Of a DNA stretch of 64,000 bases, positions 8,229 through 16,638 are shown one piece after another. The position numbers and the translations under genes were made by a program. This stretch comes from Verrucomicrobiaceae bacterium (GTDB lineage Bacteria; Verrucomicrobiota; Verrucomicrobiia; Verrucomicrobiales; Verrucomicrobiaceae): NCBI GenBank assembly GCA_027484445.1, contig JAIXSY010000057.1:1-64000 (forward strand), given 5' to 3'. The notes below the pieces were generated by a model, which was not told the origin of the DNA, did not search any database, and worked only from the letters and a program-made list of their open reading frames with translations. Positions within the stretch are counted from its first letter, which is position 1; every line of letters begins with the position of its first letter.

Positions 8229-10046
8229 CTAAAATCTTTTTGCCATTCCGAGATAAAAGAGGTGTTCTTTGAAGTCACCTGACCTTGCACCAAGCGTGGT
8301 AGTTCCGTGCTGATATTGGTAAAACATATGACCTTCCAAATCAGGTGTAAACTGATGGAAATATGACATGCGATGGCTCCATAATTCCCATCCCTGCATA
8401 CCCCAACTGTTGAATTCTTCATATGAATTGAAGAAAACTAAGCTGTCTTTATCACTCAGATTGCAGGAGATGAGCCCACCGACGACATTGGATTGGAATT
8501 CATTGTTTATGCCAGTGTCAACTCTTTCACCTTCAGAATGTTGCGCCATTAGGCGGAGACTCACTCGATCAGAGAGTTCGTGTGCAATAAAGTAGCGTGC
8601 AAAATCACCCACGTAAACCGCACCAAAGTCAGGGTCCGTTACAGTTCTACCCACAGTAATTCCATGCGTGGTGACCGGTCCAATATCATGCTCAAGAGCA
8701 GCGCGCCATAGGACTGAATTTCGATCGCTCAAACCACCATTTGTCCATAGATAACCTGCGCTTGCCCATGCTGTTAAGTTGGGACGAAGAGCAGCCATAA
8801 AACCAGCAAATGCCCACTGAGACATAGCGCGAGGGCCGGTCTCATCGTTGAAGATTGCGTTATAACCAACGTATTTGGTTATCAGCGGTCCCCTTTGGCT
8901 CACGATTCCACCCAATCGGTTGAAGCCAGCGAAGTGATTAAATTCGTCATCCCAGCCATCTTGTCTGATGTAGTAAAAGTTGGCCGTGGTGTTTTCACCC
9001 AGATTTCCGCTCAAATTAGCCCGAGCAATATTCCTAAACAAAATAGAACCACCTCTAAAGAAATCATTATTCAAAGATAACGAATCATTCACGGTCGTGC
9101 CATTCATAGGCGGAGCAAATCCACCGAAAGCATATCTTCCTGCGGTATCGTATGAAGACATGTCCCTCAAATTTGCACCCAAAAGAATTCCTTCATCCAA
9201 TATATTCCGTCTTTCCATGACACCCATCATGTAATCGTGAAAGGAGAATCTCCAGGAACCCATCAAATCTTTTTGATATGCTGCCTCAAGTATTGATTGA
9301 GGCATAAACTGCGCATTTCCCATCCCCAAAAAGCCGTTAAACGCGGAATAACCCAATCTACCCTCCAAGGGAAGCCAAAAACCAGTAGGCCTGATCGTGA
9401 GGGCAAAAGTATTGGATACGTATGTTGTCAAGCTCATGCTGGCCCAAACGATTGCAGCCCAAGGATCTTGATCAACAAATGACGATTTGAATTTCGTTCC
9501 GCCGCCTCCCCTTGGAAGCAAGCCTGAGTAGTCAGAATACATTCCCCCCATTCCTATGGTCAAATCATCGAGGATGAAAATTCCCAAGCGAACGCCACCA
9601 TATTTTCTCAAATTCAGTTGATCGTTCCTAACCGCCAAAAATCTGTTTCGAAGCGGCATCCCACCTGAAAGCCCCAAAAATCCACTTCCTTGATCAAGTG
9701 TGAGCCATGTTCCGAAAGATGTAACTTGGTTAAAAAAGTCAGTCGCTGCATTGATGGTGCTGCCTGCACCAGAAATGGCACCTTGCCCCCATTCGATACT
9801 CTCATCTAATGAACTTGGAAGAGAGATGCGTGTGTATTCACTATCAGAGAAACTGTAATCGCCACTCCTGGAGATTGAGTCAGATGTTGGATCGGCATGA
9901 GCACTTGACGATCCTAAAACAAACATTGAAGCAAAAATAGATCGGGCGGTGTGTGATCGTAAAGTTTTTTTCAGAGGCAGTTGACAGTATGCGGAACAGC
10001 ATAGCTGCCAAAAGTATTTCAAGAGTTTGAATTCGGAAGATTTCAT
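8229..10046 (-). CDS. putative outer-membrane beta-barrel protein of polysaccharide locus 1
   Basis: 605 residues. An unusually long N-terminal region leads to a signal-like stretch (SIFASMFVLGSSSAHA) with probable cleavage near residue 50. The rest is rich in aromatic and Gly residues with many short alternating amphipathic strands, and the last residues are FYLGMAKRF, ending in the terminal Phe expected for Bam-dependent barrels. I do not recognise a named family. Its place directly upstream of the Wza-like gene suggests a porin or export channel for the polysaccharide, which would compensate for a short Wza without its own pore. That role is inference. Confidence 0.65.
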   Translation of the reverse strand: MKSSEFKLLKYFWQLCCSAYCQLPLKKTLRSHTARSIFASMFVLGSSSAHADPTSDSISRSGDYSFSDSEYTRISLPSSLDESIEWGQGAISGAGSTINAATDFFNQVTSFGTWLTLDQGSGFLGLSGGMPLRNRFLAVRNDQLNLRKYGGVRLGIFILDDLTIGMGGMYSDYSGLLPRGGGGTKFKSSFVDQDPWAAIVWASMSLTTYVSNTFALTIRPTGFWLPLEGRLGYSAFNGFLGMGNAQFMPQSILEAAYQKDLMGSWRFSFHDYMMGVMERRNILDEGILLGANLRDMSSYDTAGRYAFGGFAPPMNGTTVNDSLSLNNDFFRGGSILFRNIARANLSGNLGENTTANFYYIRQDGWDDEFNHFAGFNRLGGIVSQRGPLITKYVGYNAIFNDETGPRAMSQWAFAGFMAALRPNLTAWASAGYLWTNGGLSDRNSVLWRAALEHDIGPVTTHGITVGRTVTDPDFGAVYVGDFARYFIAHELSDRVSLRLMAQHSEGERVDTGINNEFQSNVVGGLISCNLSDKDSLVFFNSYEEFNSWGMQGWELWSHRMSYFHQFTPDLEGHMFYQYQHGTTTLGARSGDFKEHLFYLGMAKRF

Positions 10047-10063
10047 GAAATCTGTAGAGTCGT

Positions 10064-10351
10064 TTATTGGTCGGAGCGATTACCTTTAGGTTTTGTCGCT
10101 TTTCGCCAGAAGAAAGCAGCTGACCAATCCGCAGAAACTAAATTGGATCCCGCGTAAAAAATCCCACCCAACATAGGCAACGAAATCAAACCGGCCCAGA
10201 AGACTTTGCTCAAACGAGACCTCTGAGAACCTAACAAATCAACAAGCATTGTAATCCATACCACAAACCATAAAAACACGGAGAGTGAAATAACCTCCAG
10301 CGCCACATTTTGTGGCGACAATGAGAGGATGTTATCAATCAAGTGTCTCAT
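10064..10351 (-). CDS. small membrane protein with PLDc_N-like hairpin
   Basis: 95 residues with two hydrophobic helices (about 15-40 and 50-70) separated by SQRSRLSKVFW, and a positively charged C-terminus. The pattern, a hydrophobic helix ending in a short basic turn and then a Leu-Pro-containing helix (LISLPMLGGIFYAG), resembles the PLDc_N domain found at the N-terminus of cardiolipin synthases and as a free-standing protein. Function is unknown. It is first in the minus-strand run leading into polysaccharide locus 1, 17 bases before the barrel gene, so co-transcription is likely. Confidence 0.6.
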   Translation of the reverse strand: MRHLIDNILSLSPQNVALEVISLSVFLWFVVWITMLVDLLGSQRSRLSKVFWAGLISLPMLGGIFYAGSNLVSADWSAAFFWRKATKPKGNRSDQ

Positions 10352-10623
10352 GTTTCGGGAGAATAACTGAGCGCGTTATACACTAGGAGTTGAAGCGAGG
10401 AATAGCAATCGAACAAGGAGTGGTTTTCAAAAAAGTTGAAACAGAAAGAATACTTGGAGGCTGGAGAACAATATTTGCGGTCCCCCAACTTGGCAGTTCG
10501 TATGCTATAAACGTTGTTCTAACGCTGCTGCTTTCGTGCCAAATGCTCATCAAATTTTCATCTTTGAGAATTATTACATAGTTAAGATAGACTGATTAAC
10601 AATGGAAAATTCTATAAGGTCAA
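10352..10623. other. intergenic region upstream of polysaccharide locus 1
   Basis: About 270 AT-rich bases between the end of prmC and the first gene of the locus, all on the minus strand. A minus-strand TATAAC at 10375-10380 lies about 24 bases before the ATG at 10351 and could be a -10 element, but I see no convincing -35 box. A 63-codon frame here begins with TTG and has no family features. The locus promoter is presumably in this stretch. Confidence 0.35.
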
Positions 10624-11490
10624 TCATTCATTACCAACAGGTTCAGTCCATTGTGCCGAAACAAAACGATCAATACCTGACAAATCTTTGATAATCCGAA
10701 TGTGTTCATAAGAACACATCCGAAACAGCTTTTCGGTTTCGGTAGCTTGATCATAACCCACCTCTAGAACGATCACAGCACCGGAGTGCAAATGCTGGCT
10801 AGCTTCAGCGATTAACTTCCGAATAATATCGAGTCCATCAATACCGCCATCCAAAGCAGATTTGGGATCGGACCGCACTTCTCGACTCAAGGATCCGATT
10901 TCAGCAGAGGGGATGTAAGGCAAGTTGGCCACAATCAAATTCCATCGTCCTGGTAGCTTTTCGAACAGGTCACTGCGTCTAAGGCAAATGTTTTTCACAT
11001 TGAGACGGGAAGCATTCAAAGCTGCCAAATCCAAAGCTTCTTCAGAAATGTCAGCTAGCGTGATTTCAGCCGAAGGCCAGGCAGTAGCCAGACTTAGCCC
11101 AATGCAACCACTACCTGTCCCCATGTCCAAAACTGAAGCAGGAATGCTTCTTTTACCACTTGTGACTTCTTGGATCAGCAACTCCACCAAGTATTCAGTT
11201 TCTGGTCTTGGAATGAGAGCTCGATGATCGCTAACTAGTTCATGACCAAGAAAATGCACCGTACCCAAGAGGTGCTGTAAAGGTACACCTTCACTGCGGC
11301 GACGGAGCAAATCTCGGAGTGGCCTCAGATCTATCTCTTGCAGGACTTCTTGATATCTCAGGTATAAATCAAGTCTTCGGCACCCCAAAACATGGGCCAA
11401 AAGATGTTCCATGTTGAGTCGAGCCTCATCGACACCATGCTGCGTCAAGTAAGCTGAGCCTGAGGTCAAGACTTCTAAGATTGTTTTCAT
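10624..11490 (-). CDS. prmC: release factor glutamine methyltransferase
   Basis: 288 residues from the ATG at 11490, four bases after the prfA stop codon. PrmC methylates the Gln of the GGQ motif in release factors in the cytosol. The N-terminal helical domain is followed by the Rossmann core with motif I VLDMGTGSGCIGLSLA and ALIPRPETEYLVE before it. The catalytic NPPY loop reads NLPY (within LIVANLPYIP), with Leu replacing the first Pro; the Asn and Tyr that bind the substrate glutamine are kept. The prfA-prmC order is conserved widely in bacteria and makes the assignment secure. Confidence 0.93.
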   Translation of the reverse strand: MKTILEVLTSGSAYLTQHGVDEARLNMEHLLAHVLGCRRLDLYLRYQEVLQEIDLRPLRDLLRRRSEGVPLQHLLGTVHFLGHELVSDHRALIPRPETEYLVELLIQEVTSGKRSIPASVLDMGTGSGCIGLSLATAWPSAEITLADISEEALDLAALNASRLNVKNICLRRSDLFEKLPGRWNLIVANLPYIPSAEIGSLSREVRSDPKSALDGGIDGLDIIRKLIAEASQHLHSGAVIVLEVGYDQATETEKLFRMCSYEHIRIIKDLSGIDRFVSAQWTEPVGNE

Positions 11491-11494
11491 GCTG

Positions 11495-12571
11495 TTAGCC
11501 AATCCCAGCCTCTGTGAGTCTTGCTTCAAGATCGCTAGCAAGCAATCTGTCGATCATGTCCTGGATTCGACCTTCCATAAACATGTCGAGGCTATAGAGC
11601 GTGAGATCGATCCGGTGGTCTGTGACTCGATTCTGGGGGTAGTTGTAAGTTCGTATTTTTTCTTCCCGACCGCCTCCACCAATGAGAGAACGCCGATGTG
11701 CAGAGTATTTGGCAGCTTCTTCTTGTTGTTTCTTTTCCAAGAGCCGCGAGCGCAAAATGCTGAGCGCCTTTTCTTTGTTTTTGATCTGGCTGCGTCCATC
11801 CTGGCAGCGAACAATGATGCCCGTTGGCAAGTGCAGAACCTGCACTGCAGAATCAGTCGTATTCACACCTTGGCCGCCAGCTCCAGAGGAACGACAGACT
11901 TCCACACGCACCTCCTCAGGCTTCAGTTCAAAGTCCACTTCTTCGGCCTCGGGCAGCACTGCAACCGTCGCTGTGGAAGTGTGAATCCGTCCTTGTGCCT
12001 CCGTCGTGGGAACGCGCTGAACACGATGAACACCACTTTCGTATCGCAATTTTCTGAAGACCTCTTCGCCACTGATCTTCACCACAACTTCTTTGAAGCC
12101 ACCTACTTCAGAAGGACTGCTTTCCAAAGGCTCGACACGCCAGCCCTGAGCCTCAGCGTAGCGGGAGTACATGCGTAGCAAATCGGCCGCAAAGAGAGAG
12201 GCCTCGTCGCCTCCTGTTCCTGCTCTCAATTCCACCAGAGCGTCACGACCTTCGAGCGGATCGGGAGGCAAGATTGCCATCTGAACAGCTTTTTCCAGAC
12301 CACGCAGCTTTTCTTCGATTTGCGGGATTTCTGCCACAGCCATCGACGCAAAGTCGGCATCTCCTGAGTTCGCCATCTCGCGGCTATCGTCTAGCTCACG
12401 AAGCTGTTTTTGATAAGACTCCCAATCTCGAAGCAGCAGATCCAGTCTGCGATGTTCCCGGGTCAGTTCTCCAGCCTTTTTGGGGTCATCAAAGAATCCT
12501 TCTTGGCCCATGAGGTCCTCGAGAAGCTGAAAACGGGCTTTTTTGGTGATGATGATGCTGCTATAGTCCAT
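11495..12571 (-). CDS. prfA: peptide chain release factor 1
   Basis: 358 residues, standard length for RF1, which terminates translation at UAA and UAG. The codon-recognition PxT motif is PTT at 188-190 within HRVQRVPTTEAQGRIH, the RF1 form rather than the SPF of RF2. The peptidyl-hydrolysis motif GGQ is at 232-234 in SSGAGGQGVNTTDSAV. It ends just before prmC, whose product methylates this same Gln. The ATG at 12571 gives the normal N-terminus. Confidence 0.97.
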   Translation of the reverse strand: MDYSSIIITKKARFQLLEDLMGQEGFFDDPKKAGELTREHRRLDLLLRDWESYQKQLRELDDSREMANSGDADFASMAVAEIPQIEEKLRGLEKAVQMAILPPDPLEGRDALVELRAGTGGDEASLFAADLLRMYSRYAEAQGWRVEPLESSPSEVGGFKEVVVKISGEEVFRKLRYESGVHRVQRVPTTEAQGRIHTSTATVAVLPEAEEVDFELKPEEVRVEVCRSSGAGGQGVNTTDSAVQVLHLPTGIIVRCQDGRSQIKNKEKALSILRSRLLEKKQQEEAAKYSAHRRSLIGGGGREEKIRTYNYPQNRVTDHRIDLTLYSLDMFMEGRIQDMIDRLLASDLEARLTEAGIG

Positions 12572-12695
12572 GAATAAATCAACCGGGCGGCAATAGCCCA
12601 GAACAATCCCACTACCTCAGCATGAAGCATGTGGCTGGAGGGTCAACCTTCAGCCTTCTGAACATCGCAGGTTTTTTAAACAGAAACCTGTTCTT

Positions 12696-13538
12696 TCACG
12701 CCCTTGATGAATAAAGCGATTGGTAAGATTGCACGATGCGAGACAGCCATTCCGCTTGATCCATGGCCCAGTAGCGGTTTGAAAATATCTCTATTTCTCT
12801 CATGCCTGAATAACCCGTGGCATCCACCCATCGGGAAATCTGTGAAATCGGAATGCAGCCCTCTCCCATCAGGCCACGATCATTCAGAAAATCCGTGGTC
12901 GGCGTCTTCCAGTCGCAGAGATGAAAAGCAAAAAGTCGTTTAGCTTCAGCGGTCTGTTGGATCTGAGCCTCCAATTCAGGATCCCACCAAATGTGATAGA
13001 CATCTGCTGCGATCCCGACCATCGCGGGGCTCCCCAGCACATCGCAGATTTCATTCGCCTGACTCATCGTGTTCACCGCGCTGCGATCGTCCGCATACAT
13101 CGGATGCAGCGGCTCGATGGCCAGCTTCACTCCGGCAGCCTCCGCCTCAGGCAGCACTGCGGCGATGCCCTCTGCGATCTGTTTTCTCGACTCCGCCAGC
13201 GCCTGCCCTGGCACCGCCCCGCACACTAGCACGATGTGGGGCGCGCCCAATTCACGGGCCTCCTCAATGCAGCGCCGGTTCTCATCCACTGCAGCCTGTC
13301 TCTCTATGGATGTTCGACCTGGGAAAAAGCCTCCGCGGCAGAGGCTCACCACCTCCAGTCCTGCCTCACGCGCCTGTCTGCCAACTGCGGACGGCGAGCG
13401 TCCTTCTAGATTGTAACGCCAAAAAGTGATCCCCTCCACGCCAGCCGCCGAGTAGCGGCTGATGCACTCCTCCGTGGACCAGGGTTTTGTGGTGATGGTG
13501 TGCAGGCAAAGCCGCGCGAGAGGGTTGGGCGAACTCAT
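12696..13538 (-). CDS. sugar phosphate isomerase/epimerase-like TIM-barrel protein
   Basis: 280 residues from the ATG at 13538; an upstream in-frame ATG at 13556 would add six. The AP-endonuclease-2/xylose-isomerase TIM barrel is recognisable from ECISRYSAAGVEGITFW, LGAPHIVLVCG, VKLAIEPLHPMYADD, MVGIAADVYHIWWDP and MREIEIFSNRYW. Glu and His residues in these strands (EPLHP, DVYHIWW, EIE) are the likely metal ligands. There is no signal peptide, so it is cytosolic. Such proteins isomerise or epimerise sugars, inositols or hydroxypyruvate, and the substrate cannot be deduced. It is divergent from the methyltransferase at 13592. Confidence 0.82.
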   Translation of the reverse strand: MSSPNPLARLCLHTITTKPWSTEECISRYSAAGVEGITFWRYNLEGRSPSAVGRQAREAGLEVVSLCRGGFFPGRTSIERQAAVDENRRCIEEARELGAPHIVLVCGAVPGQALAESRKQIAEGIAAVLPEAEAAGVKLAIEPLHPMYADDRSAVNTMSQANEICDVLGSPAMVGIAADVYHIWWDPELEAQIQQTAEAKRLFAFHLCDWKTPTTDFLNDRGLMGEGCIPISQISRWVDATGYSGMREIEIFSNRYWAMDQAEWLSRIVQSYQSLYSSRA

Positions 13539-13591
13539 CCTGTGATCATATATCATTGATCACTCCAGTGAAATCGAAAAAACATGCCTTC

Positions 13592-14197
13592 ATGAATCCG
13601 ACTGAAACCGCCGCCAGCTACGACTGCATCGCAGAGCGATGGCTGGAACCTTGGCTCGAGACCAATGGCATCCGACAGCATGAAACGGCCCTCAAGTTTC
13701 GGACAAAAGGCGGCATGGCGCTGGATGTCGGCTCTGGATGCAGCGGGCGTTTCATCCGGCTGCTGAAAAAGCATGGCTACACAGCGGAGGGGCTGGATGT
13801 GTCCGCCAGAATGATACGCCTTTCCCGCGAGCGCCTGCCCCAAATCACCTTTTACCACGCGGACATCTGCACCTGGCAGCCGCCACAGGCCTATGACTTC
13901 ATCACCGCCTGGGACAGCATCTGGCACGTGCCGCTGGCAGACGCGGAAGCCGTTTTGAGAAAGCTTCTCGCTGCGCTATCTCCAGGCGGTGTCCTGATCT
14001 GGACCACTGCCGGGCTGGACGGCCCCGAGGAAAAAGTGGACACCTGCATGGGACCACCGGTGTACTACAGCGTGCCCGGCCTGACTAGGACGCTGGAAAT
14101 CCTCGGCGAATGCGGCTGCTCATGCCGACACCTGGAATATGATCAGCTGCCGGAAAAGCACGTCTTCATCATCGCACAAAAGCGGACTCCTCAATAA
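13592..14197 (+). CDS. class I SAM-dependent methyltransferase
   Basis: 201 residues from the ATG at 13592 (MNPTETAASYD). The SAM-binding core is clear: motif I ALDVGSGCSGRFIRLL, acidic loop AEGLDVSARMI, then FYHADICTWQPP and the motif after it FITAWDSIWHVPL, and LSPGGVLIWTT. The small size fits small-molecule methyltransferases. The 3-prime end overlaps the end of convergent purL by seven bases. Neighbours give no substrate hint. Confidence 0.8.
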   Translation: MNPTETAASYDCIAERWLEPWLETNGIRQHETALKFRTKGGMALDVGSGCSGRFIRLLKKHGYTAEGLDVSARMIRLSRERLPQITFYHADICTWQPPQAYDFITAWDSIWHVPLADAEAVLRKLLAALSPGGVLIWTTAGLDGPEEKVDTCMGPPVYYSVPGLTRTLEILGECGCSCRHLEYDQLPEKHVFIIAQKRTPQ

Positions 14198-16581
14198 TAA
14201 GGCACCAGCCCACCCTGCCAGATCTGCTTCAGTTCACCCACAGCCGCGTCAATCAGCGTGCTGCCGCGCAGGGTGATGTTGAGATATTTCTCAGCGGTGG
14301 CCTCGCCAATGACCACGGCTCCAGCGGCCTTCGCGGCAGCGAGGTGCTCAGGTGCGACTTCGAGCAGCAGGCGACCCGGGGTTTCTCCAAACAGCAACTC
14401 GGCAATGGTGCAGGCCTTGTCGGCAGGCACGTTTTCCAGCTCAACCTTCAGGCCGGCCTTGCCGCTAAAGGCCATTTCGGCAAGGGCGACGGCGAGGCCA
14501 CCTTCGCTCAGATCGTGGCAGGAGAGCACCGCGCCCTGCTTGGCGAGTTCGTGGTATTTGCCGTAGCTAGCCCAGGTGGTGGATTCGCTCCAGGTAGGAG
14601 CGCCATCGAGACCCGCGCCTTTCGTGTACTTGGCGAAGACACTGCCGCGCAGGCCGGGCGTGGTGCTGCCGATAAGGCAGAGCTTACTGCCCTGACGGCG
14701 CAGGGAAGCGCCGACGACGTGCTTGGCGTCCTCAATGATGCCGAAACCGCTGACGAGCAGGGTCACTGGGATGGAGACGGGACCATCCTCGGTGATGAAG
14801 TAGTTGTAGAAGCTGTCCTTGCCGGAAACGAAGGGAGCACCGTAGGCCAGGGCGGCCTCGGCCATGCCCTTGGTGCATTCGACGAGGGCACCGAGCTCCT
14901 TTTCCGCATCGGGATTGCCCATGCAGAAGTTGTCCAGGATGGCGAGACGCTGCGGATTGGCACCCATGGCGACGAGCTGGCGGACACACTCGTCCACGCA
15001 GGCACGTCCCATGGCATGCGGGTCAGTTTTGCCCCATTCTGGCAATAGCGCACAGGCCAACGCAACCAACTGCATTGAGCCATCCACTTTGATGACGCTA
15101 CCATCCTGCGGCGCATCGCCCGAAGCTCCGGCGAGTGGCTTGAGGACGGTGTTTCCCTGCACTTCGTGGTCGTATTCACGGATGATAGGTTCGCGGGAGA
15201 CGATGGCAAAGTCGGCCAGCAGCGTCTTTAGCACCTGGGTCCAGGATTCCGGACGCACGGCCACTTTGGGATTGGCGGCGGCGGGCTGGCGCCAATGCGC
15301 CTTCATCTCGCGGCGCGGCGCGCCATGGAGCTTTTCGACCGGCAGGTCGCACACGACGCTGCCGTGGTGCAGCACGCGCAGGCGCTTGTTTCCATCGGCC
15401 CTGGCCAGCACGAAGATCTCGCTCTGCCACTTGTCCGCAATGGCCTGGAGGGCGGGGAGATTGTGCTCCTCCACGGCCATGACCATGCGCTCCTGGGACT
15501 CGGAAATGAAGACCTGCCAACTTTCCAGGCCGGGCTCCTTGAGCGGGCAGTTTTCGAGGAAAACTTCTCCACCAACCTCACTGAGCATCTCACCCGCTGC
15601 GCTAGAAAAACCGCCCGCACCGCAGTCGGTGATGAATTCGATCAGACCGGCCTCACGAGCGGCAAGCACGAAGTCTGCGACCTTCTTTTCTTCAATCGGA
15701 TTGCCGATCTGCACGGCGGTCTGGTCCTCCTCGTGAGAGTCGGTAGTCAGTTCCGCCGAGCTGAAGGTGGCACCTTTCAGCCCATCTTTGCCCGTGCGGC
15801 CGCCAGCAGCGATGAGCAGATGGCCGGGCTTCACCTCCTTGGGGATGTCCTTGATCGGGATGACGCCGGCCGTGCCGCAGAAGACGAGGGGGTTGTAGAT
15901 GAAGGTGTCGTCAAACTGGATCGCGCCATTCACGGTGGGGATGCCCATGCGGTTGCCGTAGTCACGCACGCCGCGCACCACGCCGCGCATGATGCCGAGC
16001 GGGTGGATGACGTCCTTGGCCTTCAGGTCCTCCTGCTTCGTGTCTGGCGGGCCAAAGCAAAAAACATCCAGGGAGGCAACCGGTTTTGCCCCCTTGCCTG
16101 CCCCCAAAATATCGCGAATGACACCGCCAAGCCCCGTGTTGGCACCGGCATAAGGTTCAATGGCACTGGGGTGATTGTGAGTTTCGACCTTCAGGCACAC
16201 CGCTTTGTCTTCATCCAGCTTCACAAAACCCGCATTGTCCACAAAGGCGCTCAGCACAAAGTCTGGCTTCGCTGCCATGATCTTTTCGGTCGTCGTGCGG
16301 ATGTAGGTCTTGAAAAGACTATCCACGATCTCTTCCTGCCCATTCAGCGTGTGGCTGATTTTTGCGTTGAAAATCCTGTGCTTGCAGTGCTCGGACCATG
16401 TCTGGGCGATGACTTCGAGTTCAACATCTGTTGGATCACGATTTTCTTCCAAAAAGATCTGCTGAACCACCAGCATGTCAGCTTTTGAAAGAGACAGCTT
16501 CATCTTCTTCGACAGATCGAGAAGCTGATCAGCAGAAAGTTCACGAACAGGGATAGTGCGGAAGACGGCGCGGTCGGACAT
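14191..16581 (-). CDS. purL: phosphoribosylformylglycinamidine synthase, PurL-type
   Basis: 796 residues from the ATG at 16581. Catalyses ATP-dependent conversion of FGAR to FGAM in de novo purine synthesis, using ammonia from a separate PurQ with PurS. Signature segments are EVIAQTWSEHCKHRIF, the ATP/FGAR site VKLDEDKAVCLKVETHNHPSA, GGVIRDILGAGKGAKPVA and the glycine-rich FVSGKDSFYN. There is no fused glutaminase domain, so this is the small-type enzyme, though slightly longer than Bacillus PurL (742). purQ and purS are not in the window. Confidence 0.93.
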   Translation of the reverse strand: MSDRAVFRTIPVRELSADQLLDLSKKMKLSLSKADMLVVQQIFLEENRDPTDVELEVIAQTWSEHCKHRIFNAKISHTLNGQEEIVDSLFKTYIRTTTEKIMAAKPDFVLSAFVDNAGFVKLDEDKAVCLKVETHNHPSAIEPYAGANTGLGGVIRDILGAGKGAKPVASLDVFCFGPPDTKQEDLKAKDVIHPLGIMRGVVRGVRDYGNRMGIPTVNGAIQFDDTFIYNPLVFCGTAGVIPIKDIPKEVKPGHLLIAAGGRTGKDGLKGATFSSAELTTDSHEEDQTAVQIGNPIEEKKVADFVLAAREAGLIEFITDCGAGGFSSAAGEMLSEVGGEVFLENCPLKEPGLESWQVFISESQERMVMAVEEHNLPALQAIADKWQSEIFVLARADGNKRLRVLHHGSVVCDLPVEKLHGAPRREMKAHWRQPAAANPKVAVRPESWTQVLKTLLADFAIVSREPIIREYDHEVQGNTVLKPLAGASGDAPQDGSVIKVDGSMQLVALACALLPEWGKTDPHAMGRACVDECVRQLVAMGANPQRLAILDNFCMGNPDAEKELGALVECTKGMAEAALAYGAPFVSGKDSFYNYFITEDGPVSIPVTLLVSGFGIIEDAKHVVGASLRRQGSKLCLIGSTTPGLRGSVFAKYTKGAGLDGAPTWSESTTWASYGKYHELAKQGAVLSCHDLSEGGLAVALAEMAFSGKAGLKVELENVPADKACTIAELLFGETPGRLLLEVAPEHLAAAKAAGAVVIGEATAEKYLNITLRGSTLIDAAVGELKQIWQGGLVPYY

Positions 16582-16638
16582 GAGAACCGTGCATTTGAAG
16601 AGCATCCGCAGGGCGTCAACCGGGAGGTTAGAGGAGCG

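Noticed and set aside
10390..10581. 63-codon plus-strand frame in the region upstream of polysaccharide locus 1
   Set aside because: TTG start, no ribosome-binding site, no family similarity and AT-rich intergenic composition.
15295..16488. 397-codon plus-strand frame opposite purL
   Set aside because: Antisense to well-conserved purL motifs; the product shows no recognisable fold.
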